A stretch of DNA of 64,000 bases, from contig NZ_AP024714.1 in NCBI RefSeq assembly GCF_033126985.1, forward strand, positions 1,054,001-1,118,000, in the 5' to 3' direction. The notes below the pieces were generated by a model. The model was not told the origin of the DNA, searched no databases, and was given only the letters and a program-made list of their open reading frames with translations. This document shows, in pieces, positions 9,397 through 17,169 of the stretch; the stretch's first letter is position 1; the number at the start of each line of letters is the position of its first letter. The DNA is from Methylomarinovum caldicuralii (lineage in GTDB: Bacteria > Pseudomonadota > Gammaproteobacteria > Methylococcales > Methylothermaceae). The position numbers and the translations under genes were made by a program.

Positions 9397-9416
9397 GTGG
9401 CTGCCTTGGCAGCCAC
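9397..9416. promoter_or_regulatory. 20-bp palindrome upstream of the cytochrome start
   Basis: GTGGCTGCC, TT, GGCAGCCAC is a perfect dyad 33 bp upstream of the ATG at 9450. It may be a second operator or a leader hairpin. As RNA, the two-base spacer would force opening of the top pairs. No T-run follows. Confidence 0.4.
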
Positions 9417-9449
9417 CCATTACAGCGTAAACCTTGAATGAGGGGGAAA

Positions 9450-12242
9450 ATGAAAAAAAGATATGTGTGGCTTCTGCTCGGGCTCGGATTCGGCCCGGCG
9501 CAGGCCAAGGTTAACTGGATCGAAAAACCGGTGGAGCATCCGGCGATTCCTTTGCTGGACGAGAACGGGCGGCATGTGCTCGAAAGCGGCATGCCCTACA
9601 GTCCCAGGAAGAGCTGCGCCGGTTCCGGCTGTCACGATTACGACAAGATCACCAGCGCCTACCACTTCGAAATGGGGCGGGACGAGGCCCGCGACGATTT
9701 CGGCAAGTTCAGTTCTTTCCTGGGGGCCAAATCTCTGGTCAGCCCCGGTTGGTTTGGTGGTTTCAACTGTATGGGGGGCAGCATTCCCACCTTCCTGGCG
9801 AACAAGAAAAACGGCTACAAGGAAATGATCCGGGACTACGGGGCCGCTGGTTTCATCAACTGCTCCAGCTGCCATGTCGGCGGCGGTTTCGGCGAGAAGG
9901 ACCGCGAAGGCATCCGCTATACGGACCGTGATCCCAACACCATCCCGCTTTGGGACGGTGACTACTACAACCGCGGCACCGACGAGAACAACCAGAAGAC
10001 CGACAAGAGCGTGGTGGCCAAATGGGACTGGCACAAGAGCGGCCTTTTGGAAGCCGACTGCATGTGGTGCCACATGAGCCCCGACGAGGTGAATCTGCCT
10101 GACGAGCGCATGTCTCTGCGCCGCGGCATCATCGGCGCCTACCGCAACGCCCGGCGTGAGTTCATCAGCGGCGGCTGGTTCCGTTATGCCGCCAACACCG
10201 CCTGGGAATTCGTTCCCACCGTTGACGGCAAACAGATCCTGACCATCGAGCGGGATTGGCGCGAAGGCGGAGAAAGCTACGACCTCAAGACCGGAGAGGA
10301 CGGCAACCCGGTGATCCACTGGAATCCGGAAGCCTTCGATGAGAACGGCCGTGTCCACGTCAAGATGTTGCGCTTCCCGGAAAGCGACAACTGCATGTCC
10401 TGCCATCTGACCAGCAACTCGCGCCGCGGCTTCTACGGCTACGGCGACAACGCCCGCATGGAGCTGGGCGAGGACGGCACCCTGGTGGAGGATTACCAGG
10501 ACGACGTCCACAAGGGCAAGGACCTGGCCAAGTACTGGCACGGCGAATCGCGCATCATGGACAACTGCAACGTCTGTCACAGCCGCGCCTACCTCAAGAC
10601 CCGGCATGAAAACGTGAATCTGGACCAGGACCACAACTTCATGAAGGGCAATTCGGATATGGACATCCGCAACGACCTGGATTTCTCCGCCGATCTTCGC
10701 ACCTGCGAATACTGCCACGTGGAAGGCAGGAACCCGCGCGGCGAGCCGGCGGTGATTCCTTCAGGTCAGGACACCCTGCTGGCGGCCCACCTGGAGCGCT
10801 GGAAGAACAGCGGCTACATGACCGGCTATAGCGAGCAAAGCCTGAACCGGGTGGTGCAGACCCACTTCAACGTCCTCAATTGCCAGACCTGCCACATCAC
10901 CGGCAAAAAGGGACGGGGCGGTAAGCCGCTGCAGATCATGTACCGCTACCGGGACGACGTGGACCAGAAGCGCAAGATCATTCCTTACAATCCGCGCCTG
11001 CGCTATCTGTGGATCGACACCACCACCGGTTGGACGTTGACCCGCTACGAGCGCGGTCTGGTGGCCAGACAGCAAGTGGATGAGAACGGCGAACCGATCA
11101 AGGACGGCGGTAACTTCGTCTTCGACATCGTCGACCCGGAAACCGGCGAAAAACTGCCGGGAACGGTGCTGGGGCGTGTCTCCCATGGCAGCATCCGGCT
11201 TGGAGACCCGACGGACGCCGACGGTTACCGCTCCCTCAAGCGCGCCTATGACAAGCTGATGCAGATGCGTCACGGGCCGCAGTTGCAGGGAAGGACACCC
11301 GACGTGAAGATGGTGTGGCTCGAGTCCAACGAGTACATCATCTCCCACAACGTCCGCCCGGCGGTCGATTCGGTTCCCTGCGGCGACTGCCACGCTCAGA
11401 AGCAGGACGGCTCCTACAGCTCGCTGCTGAAGGAAGACGGCATCCTGGGATCGGGCAACCGCAAGGATGTGACGACCCTGCCGGATCCGAAGCTGGTGGA
11501 AGAAGGCGTGGTAGTGCTGGGAATGCCCTACATGCGCATCGACGGCGATGGCAACATCTATGAAAACGAGAAGGACATCCTGTTCACTACCCTGGTGAAT
11601 CCGTTCATGACCGTCAACGACGCGCCGGAAAGCCGCTTCTTCGGTGGTTTCCTGCGGAAGATGCCGTTGAAGCGGGTGACGGGGCTGAGCGGTCTGCCGC
11701 CGGAATTGGTCAAACAGTACGGTCAGCGCTATGGCGAGGACACGCCGCTGTATGCCCTGGTGCCCCGCTATGGCAAGGCATCCCTGCGCAAGACCATCGT
11801 CGCCCTGCCGGTCAACACCGTGACCGATGCGGTGGCGCCGAAGTGGCGTGCCGAGCTGTTGCTGTTCCCGCGTTCGGCCGAGCTCAAAAAACTGCTGAAC
11901 GACCGCGGCTTCGGTGACCTGGCCTCCGATGTGATCCATGTCAGCATGCTGGACGATCACAAGCGGGCGATGACCGATCTGTTCGGCAACCGCCTGATCG
12001 TGAAGCTGCCTTACCGGGGCAGGGCTGGAGACGTCAACGGCATCGACGTGTTGATGTCGGTGGATGGCCGGGAAATCCACCGCGTCGATCCGCAGGACAT
12101 CGTCGACTTCGTGCCGGCGACCCAGGCGAGTGGCGAGCGGCTGCCAGGCTCCCAGGTGTCCAATCCGGACCTGGACGTGCAGGATGGCTACGTGATCTTC
12201 CTGGCTGACCAGCCCGGCTTTTTCGCAGTAGTCGATCGCTGA
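9450..12242 (+). CDS. Large secreted octahaem c-type cytochrome
   Basis: A 930-aa exported cytochrome with a signal peptide (MKKRYVWLLLGLGFGPAQA). It has seven CXXCH motifs (CSSCH, CMWCH, CMSCH, CNVCH, CEYCH, CQTCH, CGDCH) and one CX4CH motif (CAGSGCH, residue 56), so eight haems are predicted between residues 56 and about 648. The last 280 residues have none. No lipobox is visible. An in-frame ATG at 9438 exists, but AGGGGG spaces well to 9450. It is the first gene of the cytochrome cluster and the largest, so it is a candidate terminal or extracellular oxidoreductase. It is distantly reminiscent of octahaem tetrathionate-reductase-like proteins, but far longer; the substrate cannot be assigned. 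Confidence 0.9.
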   Translation: MKKRYVWLLLGLGFGPAQAKVNWIEKPVEHPAIPLLDENGRHVLESGMPYSPRKSCAGSGCHDYDKITSAYHFEMGRDEARDDFGKFSSFLGAKSLVSPGWFGGFNCMGGSIPTFLANKKNGYKEMIRDYGAAGFINCSSCHVGGGFGEKDREGIRYTDRDPNTIPLWDGDYYNRGTDENNQKTDKSVVAKWDWHKSGLLEADCMWCHMSPDEVNLPDERMSLRRGIIGAYRNARREFISGGWFRYAANTAWEFVPTVDGKQILTIERDWREGGESYDLKTGEDGNPVIHWNPEAFDENGRVHVKMLRFPESDNCMSCHLTSNSRRGFYGYGDNARMELGEDGTLVEDYQDDVHKGKDLAKYWHGESRIMDNCNVCHSRAYLKTRHENVNLDQDHNFMKGNSDMDIRNDLDFSADLRTCEYCHVEGRNPRGEPAVIPSGQDTLLAAHLERWKNSGYMTGYSEQSLNRVVQTHFNVLNCQTCHITGKKGRGGKPLQIMYRYRDDVDQKRKIIPYNPRLRYLWIDTTTGWTLTRYERGLVARQQVDENGEPIKDGGNFVFDIVDPETGEKLPGTVLGRVSHGSIRLGDPTDADGYRSLKRAYDKLMQMRHGPQLQGRTPDVKMVWLESNEYIISHNVRPAVDSVPCGDCHAQKQDGSYSSLLKEDGILGSGNRKDVTTLPDPKLVEEGVVVLGMPYMRIDGDGNIYENEKDILFTTLVNPFMTVNDAPESRFFGGFLRKMPLKRVTGLSGLPPELVKQYGQRYGEDTPLYALVPRYGKASLRKTIVALPVNTVTDAVAPKWRAELLLFPRSAELKKLLNDRGFGDLASDVIHVSMLDDHKRAMTDLFGNRLIVKLPYRGRAGDVNGIDVLMSVDGREIHRVDPQDIVDFVPATQASGERLPGSQVSNPDLDVQDGYVIFLADQPGFFAVVDR

Positions 12243-12256
12243 CGGCAAGGGGGGGG

Positions 12257-12286
12257 CAGGGGTGTTTCCCCTGTCTCCCTTTCTTT
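12257..12286 (+). terminator. Weak hairpin, possible partial terminator
   Basis: CAGGGG, loop TGTTT, CCCCTG is followed by the pyrimidine run TCTCCCTTTCTTT. The 6-bp stem and broken T-run suggest attenuation at most between the 930-aa cytochrome gene and the next gene. A run of eight G lies just upstream. Confidence 0.35.
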
Positions 12287-12319
12287 ATCTACAATTTCCG
12301 CAGACCTCTAGGAATTGAT

Positions 12320-13204
12320 ATGAAGAAGAAACTATTGCCGATTTTGATGGGCGCTTTGCTGGTCCCGACTGTATGGGCGGATGTACGTATTGAGGCAGAG
12401 CGTTCCGTGGTGGGAGAGAATGACGTGCTGGAAGCCCGGTTACGTTTTCCCGCTCAGGACCGCGGGGATCTGTATGTCGCGGCAATCGTCCAGGGTAATC
12501 TGCTGTTCTTCGGCGAAGACGGCAAGCTCCACTCCGCGCCGGTTCCCTACAAGCGGGACGGTCTTTTCGATCAGGGACAGGCAGAGACGATTCTACGTTT
12601 TCCAGGCGTGCTGATTACTCCGGGCCGCTACCGTCTCTATGCCGCTATCACCGATACCGGGGCGGATATCTTCGACACCTCCCGTTGGCACGGCCCGTTG
12701 GCGCGGCAGCTCTTCATCGTCAACGAACCGCCGGAGCGGTCGCGGGATTTCGACGGCGACGGCTGGCCGGACGATGACGGCAATCACGACGGTTTTTCCG
12801 ATGCGGATCACGATTTCGACGGCTGGCGAGATGACGACGCCGATCACAATGGCATACCGGACGGCGAGGAATCCGGCGGCGATGACCAGGGTGGTGCTGA
12901 CCATAGTGGGCACGATCATGGCGGAGATGATGATGGTGGGCATGACGATGGTGGCAATACGGGTACGGGTGACACTGGCGGCAACGTCGCGACAGGCGCG
13001 TCCTTGTATGGCGCAAATTGCTCCGGTTGCCATAGCCCTGATCCCGCCTCTGACAGGAAAGGGGTGTTGATGGGCGCCGATCCCGCGCGGATCCGTGGCG
13101 CCATCGCCTCCAATAAGGGCGGCATGGGCTTTTTGGCCGATGTCCTGAGCGATGCGGACATTCAGGCGATTTCCGACTTCATTCGTTCCAAGCGCGGCGG
13201 CTGA
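12320..13204 (+). CDS. Exported protein with Ca-binding repeats and a C-terminal monohaem cytochrome c
   Basis: A 294-aa protein with a signal peptide (cleavage near VWADV), an all-beta N-terminal region to about residue 130, and aspartate-rich repeats of the DxDxDG type (DFDGDGWPDDDGNHDG and relatives, about 140-180) typical of calcium-binding thrombospondin-3-like repeats. A His/Asp/Gly-rich linker follows, then a small class I cytochrome c domain with CSGCH at about residue 233 and a likely Met ligand in GGMGF. It lies 77 bp after the octahaem gene with an AGGA ribosome site. The layout suggests a tethered or flexible electron shuttle stiffened by Ca2+, which is inference. Confidence 0.85.
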   Translation: MKKKLLPILMGALLVPTVWADVRIEAERSVVGENDVLEARLRFPAQDRGDLYVAAIVQGNLLFFGEDGKLHSAPVPYKRDGLFDQGQAETILRFPGVLITPGRYRLYAAITDTGADIFDTSRWHGPLARQLFIVNEPPERSRDFDGDGWPDDDGNHDGFSDADHDFDGWRDDDADHNGIPDGEESGGDDQGGADHSGHDHGGDDDGGHDDGGNTGTGDTGGNVATGASLYGANCSGCHSPDPASDRKGVLMGADPARIRGAIASNKGGMGFLADVLSDADIQAISDFIRSKRGG

Positions 13205-13234
13205 ATGTCCTTAGTCCGAAACTGCCTTGATTTC

Positions 13235-13263
13235 AGGGGCCCCCAAGCGGGGTCCCTCCTTTT
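13235..13263 (+). terminator. Hairpin with short T-run between cytochrome genes
   Basis: AGGGG and CCCC pair with GGGG and TCCCT to give a 9-bp stem including one G-U pair and a 5-base loop, followed by CCTTTT. It sits 30 bases after the stop of the monohaem gene and just before the ribosome site of the next small gene. It probably reduces readthrough into the downstream cytochrome genes. Confidence 0.55.
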
Positions 13264-13276
13264 GTGGAGGAACAAA

Positions 13277-13501
13277 ATGTTGAAGACACTCTGGTTCAAA
13301 ACGGCACCCTGGCTGGCCGGGGCAGGGATTGCGGGCGGCCAGGCGGGCCTGGCGACCCGCTGCACGGTTCCCCAGCAGGGCGTCTGCTCCGGCTGCGGCA
13401 GTTGCGCGGTGGTGGTCGCTTCCCTGGTGACCTGGGCAGTGGTGGCCAAGAAGCGCCGCGGTGGGGATTTCTATACCGTGACCACGGAAGAAAAACGCTG
13501 A
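13277..13501 (+). CDS. Small cysteine-rich membrane protein, unknown
   Basis: A 74-aa protein with GGAGG six bases before the ATG. A 24-codon N-terminal extension to 13205 is possible, but it would run through the hairpin and lacks a ribosome site. The middle has four closely spaced cysteines, C-X7-C-X2-C-X2-C (RCTVPQQGVCSGCGSC), directly before a hydrophobic helix (AVVVASLVTWAVVA) and a basic tail. No histidine follows these cysteines, so they are not haem motifs; an Fe-S or metal site or a disulfide relay is possible. It sits between a cytochrome gene and the outer-membrane barrel gene. I know no name for this family. Confidence 0.65.
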   Translation: MLKTLWFKTAPWLAGAGIAGGQAGLATRCTVPQQGVCSGCGSCAVVVASLVTWAVVAKKRRGGDFYTVTTEEKR

Positions 13502-13508
13502 AGTTGCG

Positions 13509-14765
13509 ATGCGCCGCTTGTTGGCTGGGGTGGGAATGCTTGTTTGCGGCAGTGTGGGGGCGGCCAGTCTGAGCGCTATGCTGGAAAGCAAGTTACAGGT
13601 GGACAACCGTTTCAACGCCAGCCCGCGGATCCTGGGAGAGCTATGGGGCGATGCCGAGCTGCTTGAGCCGGGCCGTTGGCGCGCCCATGCTTCCTGGGCC
13701 GGCCGTCTTTCCAGCCTCAGCGACGACAGCGGTGGCCGTCTGTATCAGGCCTTCTGGGAGGGGCTGTGGCCCAGGTTCCAGGGAACGTTGCGGCTGGGGC
13801 GGTTTCAGCGGGCCGATCTGGCCGGGTTTTACCTGCTCGATGGCGGCCAATTGGACTACCGGCTGGCGGGGTGGCGGGCGCAATGGTACGGCGGTAGGCC
13901 GCTGCGCCTCGATCACGTGCGCAGTATCGAAGGCGATTCGGTGTTCGGCGTCACCCTAGAGCGCGACGAAGCGAAAGACCGCTGCTGGCGGGGATTCTGC
14001 TGGCAGGGTTACCGGACGGTCTTTTCCTATCAGGAATTTCGCAATCATCGGCTGTCCCGCCGCCTCCAGGGCACCGCCTCGGTGCGGGGAAGCCGGGGTG
14101 AGGGGCAGGCTTGGGAGGCGGCCTTGAGCGCCACCTACCGTTTCGACCGCCGCCGCTTCGAGGATGTTTGGTTCAACGGCTTCATCGACCTGACGCCGGC
14201 CTTGCGCTTCCGCACCAATTACGAGTACTACCGGCCCCGCTCGCCGTTTCCAACCTTTCGGGAACGCTTCGTCAGCGCTTACGCTCTGGGAGAGCAGAGT
14301 CTGTTCCGCGCCGAACTGCACCACCATCCCCGGCCGTCGCTGCATTATTACCTGGGGGGGCAGCGGGCCACCAAGGCGGACGGTTTCGACGGTTACGGCC
14401 TGATCGGCGGAGGGGATTACCGCTGGCGCGACACCGTCTTCGCATTGCGTTACGATTTCCTGGAAATCGGCTACGACCGCGCCCACAGCGGCTACGGCCA
14501 GATCCGCCATGCCTTCAGCTCCCGTCTGGAAGCGTGGGTCAATGGCGCCGTCCGGCGGGAGGAAAAACTGCTTTACGGCGTCAACTGGGTCCGGGGCGGG
14601 GAGGCCGGTTTCCGCTACCACATCGGCAGCGGCTGGACGGTGCAAACCAGCCTGTCCTACATCGCCAACAGCCAGCGCCGCGACGATTACGTCGGCGTGG
14701 TGCGGGTGATCTACTACCTCGACCGCTTCCAGCCCAAGGGGAAGACATGCGTCTGGTCCTGTTGA
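13509..14765 (+). CDS. Outer-membrane beta-barrel protein
   Basis: A 418-aa protein with a signal peptide (ending VGAAS, about residue 20). The mature chain alternates short amphipathic strands rich in Tyr, Arg and Trp with turns, as in LRFRTNYEYYRPRSP, TVFALRYDFLEIGYDR and GVVRVIYYLDRF, and has no long hydrophobic helix. This is typical of an outer-membrane barrel, probably of 16-18 strands. Canonical MtrB/PioB porins of porin-cytochrome conduits are about 700 aa, so this is a smaller barrel. It overlaps the next cytochrome gene by 19 bp, which couples the two. A role in letting haems or a substrate reach the surface is inference. Confidence 0.75.
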   Translation: MRRLLAGVGMLVCGSVGAASLSAMLESKLQVDNRFNASPRILGELWGDAELLEPGRWRAHASWAGRLSSLSDDSGGRLYQAFWEGLWPRFQGTLRLGRFQRADLAGFYLLDGGQLDYRLAGWRAQWYGGRPLRLDHVRSIEGDSVFGVTLERDEAKDRCWRGFCWQGYRTVFSYQEFRNHRLSRRLQGTASVRGSRGEGQAWEAALSATYRFDRRRFEDVWFNGFIDLTPALRFRTNYEYYRPRSPFPTFRERFVSAYALGEQSLFRAELHHHPRPSLHYYLGGQRATKADGFDGYGLIGGGDYRWRDTVFALRYDFLEIGYDRAHSGYGQIRHAFSSRLEAWVNGAVRREEKLLYGVNWVRGGEAGFRYHIGSGWTVQTSLSYIANSQRRDDYVGVVRVIYYLDRFQPKGKTCVWSC

Positions 14766-15337
14766 CGCTGTTGCTGTGCTGGTTGAGCGGGCAGGCCGCC
14801 GAAACCGCCAAGGAAAAGCGTTGGTGGGAGAAGCGCGAGGCGCGCAAGCCGGATATCTACTTTCCCCACAACGTCCACATGGCGGTGATGGAGCAGGAAG
14901 GGGACATGTGCATGCTGTGCCATTCGTTCCAGAAGACCGAAGAGAAGGACCCCAAATTGCTGCAGGATCTGAGCGCGGTGGTCAACGAACCGCTCAAGGC
15001 GGTGTGCCACGACTGCCACGTGGTGGAACGGCGGGCCCCGTGGCGCTGCGAGCTGTGTCATCCCGACAAGACCAAGATATGGCCGGCCGATCACAATTTC
15101 GGTTATGTCCAACATCACGCCACCGCCGCCCGGCGCGATGAGAACGCCTGCCGCGAGTGCCATCTGGAGCTGTCCTTCTGCACCGACTGCCATTTCCGCC
15201 GCGAGATCTCCGGCATCGGTTATCATCCCCTCGGCTACATCACCCTGCATGGCATGGAGGCGCGCGCCATGCCCGCCAACTGCGGCCGCTGCCACAACAA
15301 CTTCTACTGTGACAATTGCCACCGGAGGCGGCGATGA
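14747..15337 (+). CDS. Periplasmic heptahaem cytochrome c
   Basis: A 196-aa protein with a signal peptide (MRLVLLTLLLCWLSGQAAE) and seven CXXCH motifs: CMLCH, CHDCH, CELCH, CRECH, CTDCH, CGRCH, CDNCH. One haem per 25 mature residues is a wire-like density, comparable to small NrfB- or MtrA-type chains. The motifs near the C-terminus are particularly close together. The start lies inside the barrel gene, after AAGGGGAAG; the stop overlaps the next start (ATGA). Coupling to a barrel gene suggests it works at or in the outer membrane. Extra His residues (NVHMAVM, DHNFGYVQHH) can supply distal ligands. Confidence 0.88.
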   Translation: MRLVLLTLLLCWLSGQAAETAKEKRWWEKREARKPDIYFPHNVHMAVMEQEGDMCMLCHSFQKTEEKDPKLLQDLSAVVNEPLKAVCHDCHVVERRAPWRCELCHPDKTKIWPADHNFGYVQHHATAARRDENACRECHLELSFCTDCHFRREISGIGYHPLGYITLHGMEARAMPANCGRCHNNFYCDNCHRRRR

Positions 15338-16290
15338 GATTCAGGTGGCTGTTGATCATGCTGCTATTGGCCGCGGGCGCGGCAGCCAAGGGACGGGATG
15401 TTTCCTTGGCGCAGAATCAGGTGCTTCTGACCGAGCGCCATGAAGGCTGGGGCAAAGCCCGCTGTCAGGCCTGCCACGTGCTGTCGCTGATCCACAAGAA
15501 CGCGCCGCATATCCGTGGCATCGTGCGGGACAAGGGGTTTGACACCTGCACGGGTTGCCACGGTGACAACGGTACCGGCGCCAGGCGTCCCTGCCTGGTG
15601 TGTCACAACGACCGCGATCTGCCGCTGTCCCCGCTGCAGACCGGCACTCATACCCACGATTTCGATCGTTTTGAGGACCGCCCCCTGACCGATCAGGACT
15701 GTCTGGTCTGTCATCAGGCGGCCGACATGGACGGGGTGTGGGAACGGAACGTGGACCTGACACGGATTCCCGACGCCACCGGCCTGGCCGATCCCTACCG
15801 CCACGAATCCGAGTTCTGCCTGCGCTGCCACAACCGCGACCATCAACAGCCCGGTTTCGCGCTGCGCGGCCTCGATTACCGCGATCCCCTGATCGCCATC
15901 GAGGACGACTGGCGCCATATTGATACCCACGGCTACCCCAAGGGCAGCGGCCAGCGCACCTACGCCGGCCTGCGTTCTCCTTACCAGTATCCGGAGGTGC
16001 TCGCCTGCACCGAGTGTCACGCCATGCATGGCACCGACAATCCCAAGCTGATCATCGACGACAGCCGCAAGGGTGCCTTCCTGCTCCCATTCCGCGATGC
16101 CGGGATTCCGGTGCGGGTGTTCAGCGACATCGGCGATTATTCCCAGTTGTGCGTGTTGTGCCACCAGATGGAAACGCCGGTGGAAGACGCCCTGATCGAT
16201 ACCGGCAACGGCCTGTACGGCGTCCATCAGGTCGGCACCAATTGCACCTTGTGTCACACCCACGGGCGGGCGGCCCAGGTGGGATTATGA
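15334..16290 (+). CDS. Periplasmic octahaem cytochrome c
   Basis: A 318-aa protein with a signal peptide (LLIMLLLAAGAAA) and eight CXXCH motifs: CQACH, CTGCH, CLVCH twice, CLRCH, CTECH, CVLCH, CTLCH. The first four lie within residues about 40-135; the rest are spread out. The haem pairs CTGCH...CLVCH and CVLCH...CTLCH resemble doubled-CXXCH cytochrome domains. It starts in an ATGA overlap with the heptahaem gene and ends in an ATGA overlap with the hexahaem gene, so expression is probably equimolar with both. A longer frame from 15316 has no better ribosome site. A periplasmic electron carrier is the likely role. Confidence 0.88.
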   Translation: MRFRWLLIMLLLAAGAAAKGRDVSLAQNQVLLTERHEGWGKARCQACHVLSLIHKNAPHIRGIVRDKGFDTCTGCHGDNGTGARRPCLVCHNDRDLPLSPLQTGTHTHDFDRFEDRPLTDQDCLVCHQAADMDGVWERNVDLTRIPDATGLADPYRHESEFCLRCHNRDHQQPGFALRGLDYRDPLIAIEDDWRHIDTHGYPKGSGQRTYAGLRSPYQYPEVLACTECHAMHGTDNPKLIIDDSRKGAFLLPFRDAGIPVRVFSDIGDYSQLCVLCHQMETPVEDALIDTGNGLYGVHQVGTNCTLCHTHGRAAQVGL

Positions 16291-17159
16291 GACGGCTTCT
16301 GGGGGCACTTGCGCTGATGCTGGCTTCCGTGGCGGCGGCGGAAAAGCCCAAGGTGCCGCCGCTGCATCATCTGGTGGATATTTCCGTGCCGGATTCCATG
16401 CGGGTCGATCCTGCGCTGCCGCTTCCCGCCGACCGCAAGCTTACCTGTCCGGTGTGCCACGGCATCAAGGACATCGACAAAAAGGATTTCGACAAGGTGG
16501 ACAAGGACGATCCCGGTTTCCTTCGCGGCGGCCCCTACCGGGATCTGACGCAGTTCTGCTTCCGCTGCCACAATCAGGAAAGCCACCAGCGGCCCAACAT
16601 CCACGCCATGCTGGACGACAAGGGCGAGATCAAGAAGGACCATTGTCTCTATTGCCACGAGAAGGTGCCGGAACGGGACCGCCGCTACCGCCTGGAGGAG
16701 GTTCGGCTGCGGGCGCCGCCGGACAAGCTGTGCTGGGGGTGCCATCTCAAGACGCCCCACCTCAACGCCCTCGAGCATCAGGTGAAACCTTCGAAAAAGG
16801 TGAAAAAACAGCGGGAAGCATTCCTGCGCGACCATCCGGAGGTGATCCTGCCTTTGACCAGCGACGGGCGGGTGACTTGCATCACCTGTCACACTCCCCA
16901 TCCGCCGGGGGTGATCCGCAAGGATCTGCCGGCGGCCCATCAGGTGGCCACCGCCAAGGTGGAGGAGGGACCTGTTTACGGCGACAGCCCGTGGGAGAAG
17001 GTCATCGCCGAGGACAAGCGGGAACGGTTTGCCGAGCTGAGCCGCAAATACGGGCGGCCGCTTACGTTCCGTTATCGTCAGATTCAAAAAGAGGCCCTGT
17101 TGCGTCTGCCCGCCAAGGACGGGCAGCTGTGCCGGGCCTGTCACGTGTTCGATCAATGA
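16287..17159 (+). CDS. Periplasmic hexahaem cytochrome c
   Basis: A 290-aa protein with a signal peptide (LLGALALMLASVAAAE) and six CXXCH motifs: CPVCH, CFRCH, CLYCH, CWGCH, CITCH, CRACH. The spacing and sequences such as CITCHTPHPPG are typical of doubled-CXXCH and NapC/NrfH-related soluble cytochromes. A Lys-rich stretch (residues about 165-180) may be a docking surface. It overlaps the octahaem gene by 4 bp and is followed after 10 bp by the NapH-like gene. It is therefore a candidate direct partner of the inner-membrane components. Confidence 0.87.
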   Translation: MRRLLGALALMLASVAAAEKPKVPPLHHLVDISVPDSMRVDPALPLPADRKLTCPVCHGIKDIDKKDFDKVDKDDPGFLRGGPYRDLTQFCFRCHNQESHQRPNIHAMLDDKGEIKKDHCLYCHEKVPERDRRYRLEEVRLRAPPDKLCWGCHLKTPHLNALEHQVKPSKKVKKQREAFLRDHPEVILPLTSDGRVTCITCHTPHPPGVIRKDLPAAHQVATAKVEEGPVYGDSPWEKVIAEDKRERFAELSRKYGRPLTFRYRQIQKEALLRLPAKDGQLCRACHVFDQ

Positions 17160-17169
17160 GGAGGTCGTG

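Larger units (their letters stand above)
9146..9449. promoter_or_regulatory. Divergent intergenic region with two perfect palindromes
   Basis: This 304-bp gap separates the minus-strand envelope operon from the plus-strand cytochrome cluster and is clearly more AT-rich than its flanks. It holds two perfect dyads, listed separately. I see no convincing sigma-70 pair or coding region; the open frames here lack ribosome sites. GAGGGGGAAA immediately precedes the cytochrome ATG at 9450. Confidence 0.5.

Noticed and set aside
9202-9441. 79-aa frame in the divergent control region
   Set aside because: No ribosome site, passes through both palindromes, and ends inside the cytochrome leader.
9450-12242. 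Hydroxylamine oxidoreductase or octahaem nitrite reductase
   Set aside because: Eight haems invite the comparison, but the protein is 930 aa, one motif is CX4CH, the last 280 residues have no haem, and no hao or nitrite-reduction neighbours are present.
13509-14765. MtrB/PioB porin
   Set aside because: Too short by about 300 residues, and no CXXC motif near the mature N-terminus was seen.
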